NCBI GenBank assembly: GCA_046327915.1
Contig: JAXLXO010000004.1
Span: 248,001 to 312,000, forward strand
DNA from: VGTK01 sp046327915
GTDB lineage: Bacteria > Desulfobacterota > Binatia > UBA12015
Direction of reading: 5' to 3'
DNA: 64,000 bases
The notes under the pieces are model-generated. The model did not search any database. It saw only the letters and a program-made list of their open reading frames with translations, and was not told the DNA's origin. A program made the position numbers and the translations under genes. How positions within the stretch are numbered: the first letter of the stretch is position 1; every line of letters begins with the position of its first letter. This document shows positions 9,767 through 19,397 of the stretch, one piece after another.

Positions 9767-9813
9767 GCGAGTTATCCTCCGATGGTCATACAAGACCGGA
9801 TGGGCCCCGGCGG

Positions 9814-10437
9814 TCAACGCATTTCCGCCGCATCGGTCCGTTCACGTTCGTCAACGGGAAGTGTCTTGGTGAGCGCAGCGAGCTTGTCGAACTCCCACAG
9901 CAGGACGGATCCGACCAGCTCGATCTTCGTGCTCGGCAATACCTGAACGTACAGCGCGGTCAATGGCGGGTTGCGGTCTCCGATGGTGATCGTGCGCGTG
10001 CGCCCGTCGCGAATCACGACGATGGCGCGCGGCGGCGCGAGACCGAAGTCCTTCAGGTCCGTGTCGGAGTCGTCGATCACGACGAGGCGCGTCAAACTCC
10101 CGAGCGTCGTCAGAAAGCCTTCCACCCGGTCCGACGGAACGTCGACGGCTCCGTTGTCGCTCCGGAGCGTCCACGCACCGTCCCGGCGGACGAACCGGAA
10201 CACGCCACGCAGATCGGTGATCTCCACGGCGCGAACACGCTTCGGATCGAGCTCGAAGACGCGTTCGCCGCTCTGCGTCGCGGGCGGAGGCGCCATGATC
10301 CGCGGCAGCACGGTGAACAGCGCGACGATCGCCAGTACGACCACGATCGCCGCCATGACGAGCAGTCGGCGCACGGGAACGGGCGTGCCGACGTCGTCGT
10401 CGACGACACCGGGCAGCGCGTCATCGAGCGCGGTCAT
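9814..10437 (-). CDS. DUF4340 membrane-anchored protein
   Basis: A 207-residue protein from ATG 10437, overlapping the stop of the GldG-like gene (ATGA at 10434-10437). One N-terminal membrane helix (about 27-48, VRRLLVMAAIVVVLAIVALFTVL) precedes a soluble DUF4340 domain (FRFVRRDGAWTL, ..VIRDGRTRTITIGD). The family sits almost always behind GldG-like ABC auxiliary proteins. Its role is unknown, presumably periplasmic partner of the exporter. Shorter than many DUF4340 proteins, which often carry repeated domains. Confidence 0.8.
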   Translation of the reverse strand: MTALDDALPGVVDDDVGTPVPVRRLLVMAAIVVVLAIVALFTVLPRIMAPPPATQSGERVFELDPKRVRAVEITDLRGVFRFVRRDGAWTLRSDNGAVDVPSDRVEGFLTTLGSLTRLVVIDDSDTDLKDFGLAPPRAIVVIRDGRTRTITIGDRNPPLTALYVQVLPSTKIELVGSVLLWEFDKLAALTKTLPVDERERTDAAEMR

Positions 10438-11804
10438 GCCGCGCTCCGTGCGCGGCGCCGCCATCCGATCAGGGCGCCGAACAGCAGGACGAAAGCCGGC
10501 AGGAGCACGACCGAAACCCAGAACAGGATCCGCGCCTGCGGGGCCGTCAGGTGCAGCCGCGAGAACGTCCCGCCCGGGTTGATCTCGTGGCGCGTCGCGA
10601 TCAGCGCCTCCGCCCGTCCGGCGAGGTGCGCGAGGTTCAGGAAGAAGTCGCGATTGCCCAGCGTGCCGACGTAGAGGTTGGTCGCGAACTCTCCGTCCCC
10701 GACGACCACCACGGAGCCGCCGGTCTCGTCCGCGCCGATGCGTGCGATCGCCGCCACCGGAACGGGACCCGGGAGATCGACGCCCTCGACGAACGACGGC
10801 ACGACACCCTCGACGATGGTGCGGTCCTTGTGCGCGAAGGTGTCCTGTCCGGTGAAGGCGAACGGCGCCACCTGCACGCCTTCCCGCGTCGGATCGACCG
10901 GCAGGATCGACTGCGCGAGCGGCAGCACCGCCGGCGGCGCTCCCGTGTACGGGAGGATCTGGTCGTTGAAGAACGCCACCTGCGGCGCGAAGCTGTCGGC
11001 GAAGAACAGCCGGTTGCGCACGTCGACGACGAGATCGTTGCCCTGCTCGATGCCGAGCTCGCGCAGCAGCGCGGCAAGCCTCGGCGAGGAGCCGGCCTCG
11101 ACCAGGAAGAGCCCGCCGCCGCCGCGCTTCAGGTAGGCGTCGACCGCCGCGATCTCCGCCTCGGTGAAGTCGGTGCGCGGATTCGCCACGACCAGCAGGG
11201 TCACCTCGTCCGGGATGCCGCCGCGCAGGTCGGACATGCGCTCGATGCGGTAGTTCTCCGACTCCAGAGCCTTCGCGGCTTGCGTGAGCCCGCTGCGCGG
11301 ATCTGGGTTGGTGGGATCGGCCTCGCCGTGCCCGACCGCGAACACCGCGACGCGCTGCCCGCCCTCGATCAGCTTGATCAGCGCGGTCGTGACGTCGTCC
11401 TCGCCGACGTTGCGCAGCGGCATCCGCACGTCGCCGCTCTCGAGCACCGCCGTGTTGTAATTGACGACGTTGTACTGGTTGGCGAGCATCGGGCTGCGAT
11501 CGAGGTCCAGCATGCGGAACGTCAGATGGTGCGACTGGTCCTCGAAGCGCCGCAGCAGCTCCTTGATCTCGCGGACGCGGCCCTGCTCCTGGCTGTTGTA
11601 GAAGACCGTGATGCGCACGTCGCGGTCGAGTCGCCGCGCGGTGCGCTGCGCCTGATCGGACAGCGTGTGGTCGCGCGTCGGCGTCATGTCGAAGGTGACG
11701 TTGCGCGACCACGCGATCGCCAGCACGAGGAGTCCGATGAGCCCCGCGAGCAGGATCTCCACGCCGAGCCAGGCGTAGTGCGCACCGGTCGAGCGGATCC
11801 TCAC
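10434..11804 (-). CDS. GldG-like ABC transporter auxiliary protein
   Basis: A 456-residue protein. GTG 11804 overlaps the permease stop (GTGA at 11801-11804), which fixes the start. A membrane helix at about 12-32 and another near the C-terminus (ILFWVSVVLLPAFVLLFGALIGW) flank a large extracytoplasmic ABC_transp_aux domain (PF09822 type; DMTPTRDHTLSDQ, RDVRITVFYNSQEQ, AVGHGEADP). In Bacteroidetes GldG works with GldA and GldF in gliding. In other phyla the same set occurs without gliding genes, and no such genes are seen here. Confidence 0.88.
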   Translation of the reverse strand: MRIRSTGAHYAWLGVEILLAGLIGLLVLAIAWSRNVTFDMTPTRDHTLSDQAQRTARRLDRDVRITVFYNSQEQGRVREIKELLRRFEDQSHHLTFRMLDLDRSPMLANQYNVVNYNTAVLESGDVRMPLRNVGEDDVTTALIKLIEGGQRVAVFAVGHGEADPTNPDPRSGLTQAAKALESENYRIERMSDLRGGIPDEVTLLVVANPRTDFTEAEIAAVDAYLKRGGGGLFLVEAGSSPRLAALLRELGIEQGNDLVVDVRNRLFFADSFAPQVAFFNDQILPYTGAPPAVLPLAQSILPVDPTREGVQVAPFAFTGQDTFAHKDRTIVEGVVPSFVEGVDLPGPVPVAAIARIGADETGGSVVVVGDGEFATNLYVGTLGNRDFFLNLAHLAGRAEALIATRHEINPGGTFSRLHLTAPQARILFWVSVVLLPAFVLLFGALIGWRRRARSAA

Positions 11805-12544
11805 ACCACACCCCGCCACGAACGGCTCTGCAGCGAGCGCAGCGCGATGAACAGGAAGAACGCGGCGAACACGAGGAAGTACGTGACGTCCACCGTCTGG
11901 ATGCTGCCCGACGCGAAGTTGTAGTAGTGGTCGAAGAGCGACAGCAGGAGCAGCACGCGGATCACGCTCTCGTCGCCGACCGCCTCGTTCCACGTCATGA
12001 ACCAGAAGAAGACCAGCACGCCGTAGGTGAGCATCGCGGCGACGACCTGGTTCTCGGTGAGCGTGGACGCGGCGAGCCCGCACGCGATGAACGCCGTGCC
12101 GAGCAGCATCAGGCCCGTGAAGCCGGCGATCGGCGGCCCGAGGTCGAAGGGGAAGAAGGCGTAGAACACCGCGAACGGGATCATCGTCAGCAGCACGATG
12201 ACCGCGAAGAAGATCCACGCCGCGAGGAACTTGCCGAGGATCACCTGATGATCCTTGACGGGCAGCGTCCAGAGCAGCTCGATCGTGCCGAGCTTCCGCT
12301 CCTCCGCGAAGAGCCGCATGGTGACCAGCGGCAGGACGAGCAGCGTCACCAGCCGGTAGTCGACGAACACGAAGCGCCACAGTCCCGTCGAGAGGACCTG
12401 CGCGCCGAAGGTCACGAAGAGTGCCACGTCCGAGTAGAAGAAGTACCCGGACAGGACGAGGTACACGCCGATCAGCACGTACGCCGTCGGCGAGCCGAAG
12501 TACGCCGCGAGCTCGCGGCGCGCGATCGCGCTAATGGCTCGCAA
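11801..12544 (-). CDS. ABC-2 permease (GldF-like)
   Basis: A 247-residue permease with six predicted helices (for example LSGYFFYSDVALFVTFG, IFFAVIVLLTMIPFAVFYAFFPF, YFLVFAAFFLFIALRSL). The start is TTG 12544, overlapping the ATPase gene by 14 bp; no ATG nearby gives full length. The N-terminal RELAAYFGSPTAYVLIGVYLVLSGYFF is characteristic of the GldF/NosY permease group. It pairs with the ATPase at 12531-13526. Confidence 0.9.
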   Translation of the reverse strand: MRAISAIARRELAAYFGSPTAYVLIGVYLVLSGYFFYSDVALFVTFGAQVLSTGLWRFVFVDYRLVTLLVLPLVTMRLFAEERKLGTIELLWTLPVKDHQVILGKFLAAWIFFAVIVLLTMIPFAVFYAFFPFDLGPPIAGFTGLMLLGTAFIACGLAASTLTENQVVAAMLTYGVLVFFWFMTWNEAVGDESVIRVLLLLSLFDHYYNFASGSIQTVDVTYFLVFAAFFLFIALRSLQSRSWRGVV

Positions 12545-13526
12545 CGACCCGCTCCACCTGCGGCGACGGCGGCGTCACCGCGGCCTTCTCGTCGCCGATC
12601 AGTGCGAGGAAGATCTCCTCGAGCGTCATCACCACCGGCTTCAGCTCGACGAGCCCGAAGCCCGCACCGACGACGGCCGCGGCGACCGCGCGCCGCACGT
12701 CGTGCCGGTGCTCGCAGCGCACGGTGTACGTGAACGTCGTGGCGCCCGGCGGCGCCGCGTCCGCGATCACGTCGGCCACCTGCTCGACCGCGCGCAGCAC
12801 GCGCAGGACGTCGTCTCGCGGCCCCGCGACCTCGACCGCGATCTCGCGATGGGGCCGCAGGTGCTCCTCGAGCGACGCCGGCGAGTCCACCGCGAGGATC
12901 CGGCCGCGGTTCATGATGATGACGCGCGAGCAGATGGTCTCGACCTCGGGCAGGATGTGCGTCGAGAGAATCACGGTGCGCTCGGAGCCGAGCCCCTGCA
13001 CGAGGCCGCGGATCTCGGTGACCTGCTCCGGATCGAGACCGGAGGTCGGCTCGTCGAGGATCAGGACGGGCGGCGAGCCGATCAGCGCCTGCGCGATGCC
13101 GACGCGCTGCCGGTAGCCCTTCGACAGATTGCCGATGAGGCGGTGCGACACGTGCTCGATGCCGGTCGCGCCCATCGCCTCGCGGACCGCGGCGGTCACG
13201 TCGCGCGCGCCGATGCCCTTCATCTCGGCGATGAAGCGCAGGTAGCGCTCGACCGCCATCTCGCCGTAGGACGCCGCGCGCTCGGGCAGGTAGCCCAGCT
13301 CGCGCCGCGCGGCGAGCGGCTCGCGCGCGACGTCGCGTCCGGCGATGAGCGCGCGTCCCGACGTCGGCGGGAAGACGCCGGTCAGCATGCGCAGCGTCGT
13401 GCTCTTGCCCGCGCCGTTGGGCCCGAGGAAGCCGACGACCTCGCCACGCGCGACCTCGAACGACACGTCGTGCACGGCGACGGTCGCACCGAAGGTCTTC
13501 CGCAGGTGCTCGGCGGTGATCTCCAA
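12531..13526 (-). CDS. ABC transporter ATP-binding protein (GldA-like)
   Basis: A 331-residue ATPase: Walker A GPNGAGKST (about residue 36), signature LSKGYRQRVGIAQALI, Walker B LILDEPTSGLDPEQ, and STHI for the switch. A C-terminal extension beyond residue 220 matches the drug/GldA-type domain. It is followed by permease, GldG-like and DUF4340 genes with overlapping starts, so these four form one translation-coupled exporter. The gap to the upstream MMPL gene (13527-13699) has no clear promoter, which suggests read-through from the DUF1302-MMPL genes. Confidence 0.92.
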   Translation of the reverse strand: MEITAEHLRKTFGATVAVHDVSFEVARGEVVGFLGPNGAGKSTTLRMLTGVFPPTSGRALIAGRDVAREPLAARRELGYLPERAASYGEMAVERYLRFIAEMKGIGARDVTAAVREAMGATGIEHVSHRLIGNLSKGYRQRVGIAQALIGSPPVLILDEPTSGLDPEQVTEIRGLVQGLGSERTVILSTHILPEVETICSRVIIMNRGRILAVDSPASLEEHLRPHREIAVEVAGPRDDVLRVLRAVEQVADVIADAAPPGATTFTYTVRCEHRHDVRRAVAAAVVGAGFGLVELKPVVMTLEEIFLALIGDEKAAVTPPSPQVERVVASH

Positions 13527-13699
13527 GCGGTCCCCGTCAGTCGTGCGGGCAGCGATGTGCCGCAGGGAAGCTCCGGCACGCGGTCGCGCGCCGGAGGTCG
13601 GTCCCGGCCAGCGGCGCCGCGCCCCCGTTCTGGGAGCGCGGCACCCGGGCCTCGGGACCTTCGGATCTCATGTGGGCGGTGGGGCGGGCCCTTCCGCGC

Positions 13700-16102
13700 T
13701 CAGTGCGCCGCCGTCATCGGCTGCGGAATCGCGATGCCTTCGCGCGCGAGGCGCTCGCGGGCGGCGTCGCGGCGCTTGATGAGGAACTTCGGCCGGATCA
13801 CCTTCACGAGCGCCGGCACCACGACGAGACCGCCGTACGTGTTCAGCGTCATGAGCAGTGCGAGCAGCACGCCCATCTCGGCCTGGAACTTGAGGCTCGA
13901 GAAGAACCAGAAGATCGTGCCGGCGAACATGGTGCTCGCGGTGAAGATGATCGCCTTGCCCGTGGTGGCGGTCGCGTAGTCGACGGCGTCGTCCACGTCG
14001 CGCCCCTCGTCGAAGCAATCGAGGATGCGGCTGAAGTGGTAGATGCCGTAGTCGACGCCGACGCCGGCACCCGCCGCCGCGACCGGCAGCGAGTTCACGT
14101 TCAGGTCGATGTTGAAGATCACCATCACGGCTTCGCAGAGGAACTGCGAGAACACGACCGGAACCATCAGGATCGCGGTCGCCATCAGCGAGCCGTAGGT
14201 CAGGTAGAGGCAGAACGCGACCACGCCGAACACCAGCATCAGCGTCGTCCAGTAGCTCTCCTCGACCTTCTCATTGACGGCCGCGAGGATGCCGAACATG
14301 CCGCCCGCGAGGCGGAACGACAGCTCGGGGCTCTCGGCCTTCGCCGCGAACTCCTTCGCCTTGTGGATGGCGTTGGTGATGAGCTTGTTCGAGTGGCCGC
14401 GGAACAGAGTGACCACGGTGCCGAACTGGTACGACGGGTCGATGAAGCGGTCGAGGTCACCCGCCGAGCCGCTCTGCGTGAAGGTGTAGAACAGCTGCGC
14501 GATGTTCTTCGGGTTGTCCGGGATGAAGCCCCACTTCGGGTCGCCCTCGTGGTACAGGCGCGCGAGCTGCTTGACGATGTTCACGACGGACACCGACAGC
14601 GCGGCGCCCTCGACCTGCTCCATCTCCTCGCCGAACTCCTCCATGAGCTCGAGCGGCTGACGGGTCTTGATCTGATCGGGGCTCTTGGTGTCGGCGATCG
14701 CGATCAGCTGGTTCGAGCCCAGGAAGTGATGGTCGAGGTACTCGTACGCCTGGTTGTACGGGTGATCGTCGAACAGCAGCGCGGCGCCCGGCGTCATGTC
14801 GCCGACCTTCAGGTAGCGGCCGGTGATGAACGCGCCGACGCCGAGGACGAGGGTGAGCACGATGACGAACCAGCGCCGCCAGCCTTCGCTGGCCCAGATC
14901 ACGCCGTTGGTCACCGAGGTGTAGAAGCGCTCCGACAGGCGGTTGTGCTCCTCGCCTGTCGGCGGCGGCGGCGGATCGATGTACGACAGGATGATCGGAT
15001 GCAGCGTGACGACGCTGATGAAGATCGACACGATCCAGAACGCGGCGAAGAGCGCGACCTTCTGGATGAGCGGAATCGGCGCGACGGCGACGAGCAGGAT
15101 GCCGAGACCGTCGGTGATGATCGACGCCATCGCCGGCGGGAAGAGGGCGCCGTACGACACGACGATCGCCTCGTGCTTGTCGCCGAGGCGGTAGAACTCG
15201 TCGTGATAGCGGTCCATCGACTGGACCGAGTGGCTGAGCGCGCGGGCCGTCAGGAAGATCGGCACGACCAGCACCAGCGGGTCGAGGTTGAAGCCGAGCA
15301 GCGTGCCGAACGCGAGACCCCAGATACTCGACAACAATCCGGAGAACAGCGGCACCCAGATTCCGGTCCATGTTCGGAAGTAGACGTAGAGCAGGATGCC
15401 GAGGCTGATGAAGGTCAGCACGAACACGACCAGCACCTGCGGCGCGTACCGCATCACCGAGGTGAAGAGGTACGGGAAGCCGGTGATCAGGATCTCGTGA
15501 TCGGCGTCGTTCTCCTGCTGTTTCAGCTGCTCGAGGCGCTCGTACATGTAGTTGAAGTCGAGCGCCTCTTCCCAGAAGCCGGCGGTCACCAGCGCGGCCG
15601 TGTCGTCCTCGGCGACGTACACGCCGTGGATGCCCTTGGTCGCGTAGACCGCAAAGCGGACCCGATCCGCGTCCTCCTGCGTCCGCGGAACGCCGGGATA
15701 GTAGACTTCCCGGATCTGCACCGCGCCGCGGAAGGAGTTGATGCTCTTCATCTTCGGCGACGCGATCGAGAGGATCTGGTAGGGCACCACGCCCTTCGTC
15801 TCGATGATGAACTTCGTCACCCGGTCGATCTTCTGCAGGGTGTCCGGGTTGTAGATGTCACCGTTCTTTTTCTTGACGATGATCTGCAGCACGTTCGCCG
15901 AGCCGAACATGCGGCGGAACTCGTTGTAGATCTTGATGTACGGATGCTGGCGCGGATAGAAATCGAAAAAATCCGTGTTCAGCCGCATGTCCTTCAGCGA
16001 GTAGCAGAAGAACAGCGTGACGATCGCGACGAAGATCGAGACGTGATGGCGGTACTTGAGGAGAAACCACAGGTACGCGTCGATCCATTTCTGCGGAATC
16101 AT
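13700..16102 (-). CDS. MMPL/RND family lipid transporter
   Basis: An 800-residue protein with the RND layout: a helix at 20-35, a large loop, five to six helices (about 215-360), a repeat of the pattern with a helix near 420, and helices 615-780. Conserved stretches include DVDDAVDYATATTGKAIIFTASTMFAG and VGVDYGIYHFSRI. Hydrophobe/amphiphile transporters of this class drive lipid or polyketide export across the inner membrane by proton flow. Its start overlaps the stop of the YCF48-like gene (ATGA at 16099-16102), so the two are coupled. Confidence 0.92.
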   Translation of the reverse strand: MIPQKWIDAYLWFLLKYRHHVSIFVAIVTLFFCYSLKDMRLNTDFFDFYPRQHPYIKIYNEFRRMFGSANVLQIIVKKKNGDIYNPDTLQKIDRVTKFIIETKGVVPYQILSIASPKMKSINSFRGAVQIREVYYPGVPRTQEDADRVRFAVYATKGIHGVYVAEDDTAALVTAGFWEEALDFNYMYERLEQLKQQENDADHEILITGFPYLFTSVMRYAPQVLVVFVLTFISLGILLYVYFRTWTGIWVPLFSGLLSSIWGLAFGTLLGFNLDPLVLVVPIFLTARALSHSVQSMDRYHDEFYRLGDKHEAIVVSYGALFPPAMASIITDGLGILLVAVAPIPLIQKVALFAAFWIVSIFISVVTLHPIILSYIDPPPPPTGEEHNRLSERFYTSVTNGVIWASEGWRRWFVIVLTLVLGVGAFITGRYLKVGDMTPGAALLFDDHPYNQAYEYLDHHFLGSNQLIAIADTKSPDQIKTRQPLELMEEFGEEMEQVEGAALSVSVVNIVKQLARLYHEGDPKWGFIPDNPKNIAQLFYTFTQSGSAGDLDRFIDPSYQFGTVVTLFRGHSNKLITNAIHKAKEFAAKAESPELSFRLAGGMFGILAAVNEKVEESYWTTLMLVFGVVAFCLYLTYGSLMATAILMVPVVFSQFLCEAVMVIFNIDLNVNSLPVAAAGAGVGVDYGIYHFSRILDCFDEGRDVDDAVDYATATTGKAIIFTASTMFAGTIFWFFSSLKFQAEMGVLLALLMTLNTYGGLVVVPALVKVIRPKFLIKRRDAARERLAREGIAIPQPMTAAH

Positions 16103-17157
16103 GACTTGGCTCCCTCGTGCGACGACGGCGCGGCTGCGGCGGACGCGGCGCGCAGGAGCTTCGCCTCACCACCATCGGTCCGGTAGATCAGTCCGGCTCC
16201 GCCCACGAGATAGGCGTTGTCGCCGACCATGCTCGCGCCGCGGAACCACTCCGAGGCGAGCTGGATCGGCGTCTTGAACTCGGTCCACGTCTTGCCGCCG
16301 TCGGCCGACGTCAGGATCGTCCCCTGGCCGCCGACGACCCACGAGTGCGTCGGGGACAGCGCGACTTCGAAGTACGAGCGCTCGGTGAACGGCGACTTGA
16401 TCGGGCTCCAGGTCGCGCCGCCGTCCTCGGTGCGCAGGATCACGCTGTCGATGCCGACCGCGACGCCCGTATTCGCGTCGATGAAGTCGATGCCGAAGAT
16501 GGTCGTCTCGAGGCCGGTCTTCTGCTGCTTCCAGGTCGCGCCGCCGTCGGTCGTCGCGAGGATCGTTCCGAACTCGCCGGAGATCCAGCCGTGCTCCGCG
16601 TCGGAGAAGGCGAGACCGTAGAGCAGCGCGTCATTGGGCAGGACGCCGCTGTCGAGCGCAGAGTCCGGCAGCTTGAAGTCCTCCGGCAGGTTGACTTCCT
16701 TCCAGGTCGTGCCGCCGTCCTCGGTGTGGACGATGGTGCCGAAGTCGCCGACCGCCGTGCCGCGCTGCGGCGTGGGAAACGCCACCTTGAACAGGTTGCG
16801 CTTCGCCGGGGTCTGCTGGAGCTGCCACGTCGCCCCGCCGTCGGCCGTCTTGTAGATGCGGCCCGCGATCGACGAGAGCCAGGCCTGCTTGCCGTCGATG
16901 CACGCGATGCCCAGCATCGGGTCGCGTCCGGCCGGCTCCTGGCGCGTCCACGACGCGCCGCCGTCGGTGGTCTTGAACACGCGTCCGAGGTCGCCGACGA
17001 CCCAGCCCTCGTTCGGGCCGACGAAGCAGGTGTCGAACAGATTCTGGCGGATGTCGCGCGGCGCGAGCGTCTCCGCCCACCCCGCCGAGACGGAAGCCAA
17101 CAGGAGCAGAGCGGCCGGCAGTACCCGGCCCACGGCGTGCGAAGCTTTGGCAATCAT
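16099..17157 (-). CDS. YCF48/BNR-repeat exported beta-propeller protein
   Basis: A 352-residue protein from ATG 17157 with a signal peptide (VLPAALLLLASVSAGWA). About six recurring Asp-box motifs of the form T(T/E/A)DGGxxW (TTDGGASW, TADGGATW, TEDGGTTW and others) are spaced about 45 residues apart, as in BNR/YCF48 propellers. In DUF1302/DUF1329/MMPL clusters this protein is a constant partner, probably periplasmic scaffold or assembly factor for the pump. It is translation-coupled to the MMPL gene. Confidence 0.9.
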   Translation of the reverse strand: MIAKASHAVGRVLPAALLLLASVSAGWAETLAPRDIRQNLFDTCFVGPNEGWVVGDLGRVFKTTDGGASWTRQEPAGRDPMLGIACIDGKQAWLSSIAGRIYKTADGGATWQLQQTPAKRNLFKVAFPTPQRGTAVGDFGTIVHTEDGGTTWKEVNLPEDFKLPDSALDSGVLPNDALLYGLAFSDAEHGWISGEFGTILATTDGGATWKQQKTGLETTIFGIDFIDANTGVAVGIDSVILRTEDGGATWSPIKSPFTERSYFEVALSPTHSWVVGGQGTILTSADGGKTWTEFKTPIQLASEWFRGASMVGDNAYLVGGAGLIYRTDGGEAKLLRAASAAAAPSSHEGAKS

Positions 17158-17209
17158 GCCGGGGCTTCCTTTCTTGATACGGGGATGGCGACCGGAACGG
17201 TGGACCGCC

Positions 17210-17246
17210 CGGGCGTGGTGGTGAGCTATCTCGCCAACCACGCCCG
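17210..17246 (-). promoter_or_regulatory. Intercistronic hairpin between DUF1302 and YCF48 genes
   Basis: A 10-bp outer stem CGGGCGTGGT / ACCACGCCCG (17210-17219, 17237-17246) plus a 6-bp inner stem (17220-17225, 17230-17235) with loop CTAT and one bulge. There is no U-tract. Its place in the 127-bp gap suggests partial termination or stabilisation of the upstream DUF1302 message. Confidence 0.55.
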
Positions 17247-17284
17247 GACGAAATGGTCAAGCCTCGGACGGGGTCCGACGCGGA

Positions 17285-19048
17285 TCAGAGCACGTACTCG
17301 ATCTGCATCCGGACGTTCGAGCGGTCACGCACCAGGCCGATCTGGCTGCGGAACACGCCGCTGTTGATCGTCGTGTAGTCGACGATGAAGCGCCACGGGT
17401 CGCGGATGAAGCGGACGTTCGGCTGGAAGAGCAGCATGCCCTGCCAGTCGTAGAACATCTGGAACCCGGGAACGGCCTGCATCGTGATGTCGGTGAACGG
17501 CGCCTGCACGTTGTAGGACGTGTTGATCAGCAGGGTCTGCAGGAACTGGTCCTGCGGAACCGGCACGACGCGCGTCTGGTTGTTCGGCTCCGGCACCGGC
17601 AGCGAGGTCAGCGGGTCGTAGTCGAAGATGTGGCGCCAGAAGAACTGGGTGCTGAAGAAGATCGTCTGGTTCGGATTGATCCAGCGCAGGTACTGGTTCA
17701 TGTCCCAGCCGACCGACCAGCCCATGGTGTCCTTGCGCTGCACCGTGTCGAACGTGCCGCCCAGAACGGGGCCGAGGAACTCGCTGACGTACTGCGCGGT
17801 CGTGCCCTTGCCGGGGAAGGCGGTCTCGGTGGGACCGCGGAACAGGGCCTCGTCGCGGAAGTAGGCGAACTCCGCACGAAGCACGCTCTTCAGGTCGGAG
17901 AACGCCGTCGTCATCGACGCGCCGTTCACCCAGACGCGGGGCGCGTACTGCTCCGCACCGATGACGCTGACGCCGCCGCCGACGTAGCCGGGGTCGGTCG
18001 GGCGCGCCGCACGGAAGCGCACCGCCTGCGTGTCGAGCATGGTGACGTAGCTCGCCGCGGTGAACGTGTAGTCCGAAACGTTGGCGACGAATCTGCCACC
18101 ACCGCGCAGGCCGGGTAGCCCGGTCGGGGGACCGTCGAGGATCGTCAGCGTCTGGCCGGTCGGCGGGCCGAGCGGCGGCGCCCACGGCGATCCACGCGGC
18201 GCGCCCGGAATGAAGGCGACCGTGTTGTCCATCGCCGCGTAGCCCTCGAAGAACGCCTGATCGAGGGGACCGAGCGTACCGAGGCTCACGCTGCCGCGCA
18301 GCATGTTCAGCGGGACGCGGCGCTCGTCGAGGTCGATGAAGAAGCCGCCGAACCCGTTGTCGATCGGGTTGATGTTGTCGAGCAGGCGGAAGACGTCGGT
18401 CTCGCCCCACACCAGGTTCTGGCGTCCGAAGCGGATGAAGACCGGGCCCTGCTCGTAGTCGACGAACACCTGGAACAGGCGATTGCGGTAGCTCGCGACG
18501 TTGCGCAGGCGCTGACGCTGGCGGGCCAGCGAGAAGTCCACCGAATCCAGCGCCGCCGGCGTGAAGGTCGGGCTCTGACGCAGCGCTTCCTCGAGCTCCT
18601 GACGGGACTCGAGGTTGTTCGCGTACGCGCTCGGACCGAAGTCGTAGATGCCTTCGTACTCGCCGCGGTAGGTCAGGTTGTACTTGAACGTCGTGACGTT
18701 CCTGGGAAGCACGTCCGACCACCAGTCGAGCAGGTCGTGATTCCACTTCATCTCGAGGAAGTAGCGGTTCTGGATGACCTGTCCCGCTCCCGAGTACGGA
18801 TAGGTGCCGCCGAAGCTGCAGGTCTGCAGCGCATCGGGCGGCGCGCCGGCGCACGTGTCCGGCTGGTTGCCGGGGCGCGTCGACTGCTTCGCCATCGTGC
18901 CGATGCGCACGTTCGCGTACGCGCGCATCGTCAGGTTGATCGTTCCGGCCTCGTTCAGCGCGATCGCGCCCGCGGTACGCGGCGCCAGCGCGACGAGAAA
19001 GAGGCCGGCCAGCAGCGCACAAGACCAGGTCGGCAGTCTTCGTGTCAT
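17285..19048 (-). CDS. DUF1302 family outer-membrane beta-barrel protein
   Basis: A 587-residue protein. ATG 19048 follows an AAGGGGGA and begins a signal peptide (WSCALLAGLFLVALAPRTAGA). The body is rich in alternating aromatic strands with typical DUF1302 segments (RNRLFQVFVDYEQGPVFIRFGRQNLVWGETDVFRLLDNINPID) and ends in an aromatic-poor but strand-like YVL. Family knowledge: porin-like outer-membrane protein linked with DUF1329 and MMPL pumps. First gene of the leftward block, behind the promoter at 19127-19156. Confidence 0.88.
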   Translation of the reverse strand: MTRRLPTWSCALLAGLFLVALAPRTAGAIALNEAGTINLTMRAYANVRIGTMAKQSTRPGNQPDTCAGAPPDALQTCSFGGTYPYSGAGQVIQNRYFLEMKWNHDLLDWWSDVLPRNVTTFKYNLTYRGEYEGIYDFGPSAYANNLESRQELEEALRQSPTFTPAALDSVDFSLARQRQRLRNVASYRNRLFQVFVDYEQGPVFIRFGRQNLVWGETDVFRLLDNINPIDNGFGGFFIDLDERRVPLNMLRGSVSLGTLGPLDQAFFEGYAAMDNTVAFIPGAPRGSPWAPPLGPPTGQTLTILDGPPTGLPGLRGGGRFVANVSDYTFTAASYVTMLDTQAVRFRAARPTDPGYVGGGVSVIGAEQYAPRVWVNGASMTTAFSDLKSVLRAEFAYFRDEALFRGPTETAFPGKGTTAQYVSEFLGPVLGGTFDTVQRKDTMGWSVGWDMNQYLRWINPNQTIFFSTQFFWRHIFDYDPLTSLPVPEPNNQTRVVPVPQDQFLQTLLINTSYNVQAPFTDITMQAVPGFQMFYDWQGMLLFQPNVRFIRDPWRFIVDYTTINSGVFRSQIGLVRDRSNVRMQIEYVL

Positions 19049-19126
19049 CAAGATCCCCCTTCGAACTCCCGTCACGCCGGGCCCTCCGACCCGGCGTCGC
19101 TCCTCCCCTCCCGTCGGAGCGCGCAC

Positions 19127-19156
19127 CTTCTACGCTGGCCGAATTTCGCGTGTCAA
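19127..19156 (-). promoter_or_regulatory. Sigma70-like promoter of the DUF1302-DUF1329 block
   Basis: On the minus strand a perfect TTGACA (19151-19156), an 18-nt spacer and TAGAAG (19127-19132), about 80 nt upstream of the DUF1302 start. It lies in the 349-bp divergent gap 19049-19397, in which I see no other gene. No equally good promoter is visible for the plus-strand transglycosylase. Confidence 0.55.
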
Positions 19157-19397
19157 CGACTCTTGACTCGGCGGCGCGCGTTCCGTCGCAAATCGTCCAG
19201 AACGCGCACGAACGGGCGAGAGCGCCTCGCGAAGCGGCCGCTCGCGCCGCCTGCGTGCGCTGCCCGGGCGCGCGTACGAATCTTGCTCCTGACGCCACCG
19301 CGGCGCCTGCCGCACCGCGGCAGGATTGCTTGTGTCGCGATCCGCCCTCTGATTCAGTGCGCGCACACAAGACGAAGACACCGATTCTGGAGGCCAC

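Noticed and set aside
13670..16186. Long plus-strand frame opposite the MMPL gene
   Set aside because: The composition is Asp/Glu/His/Arg-rich without any motif; the minus-strand MMPL protein explains the region fully.
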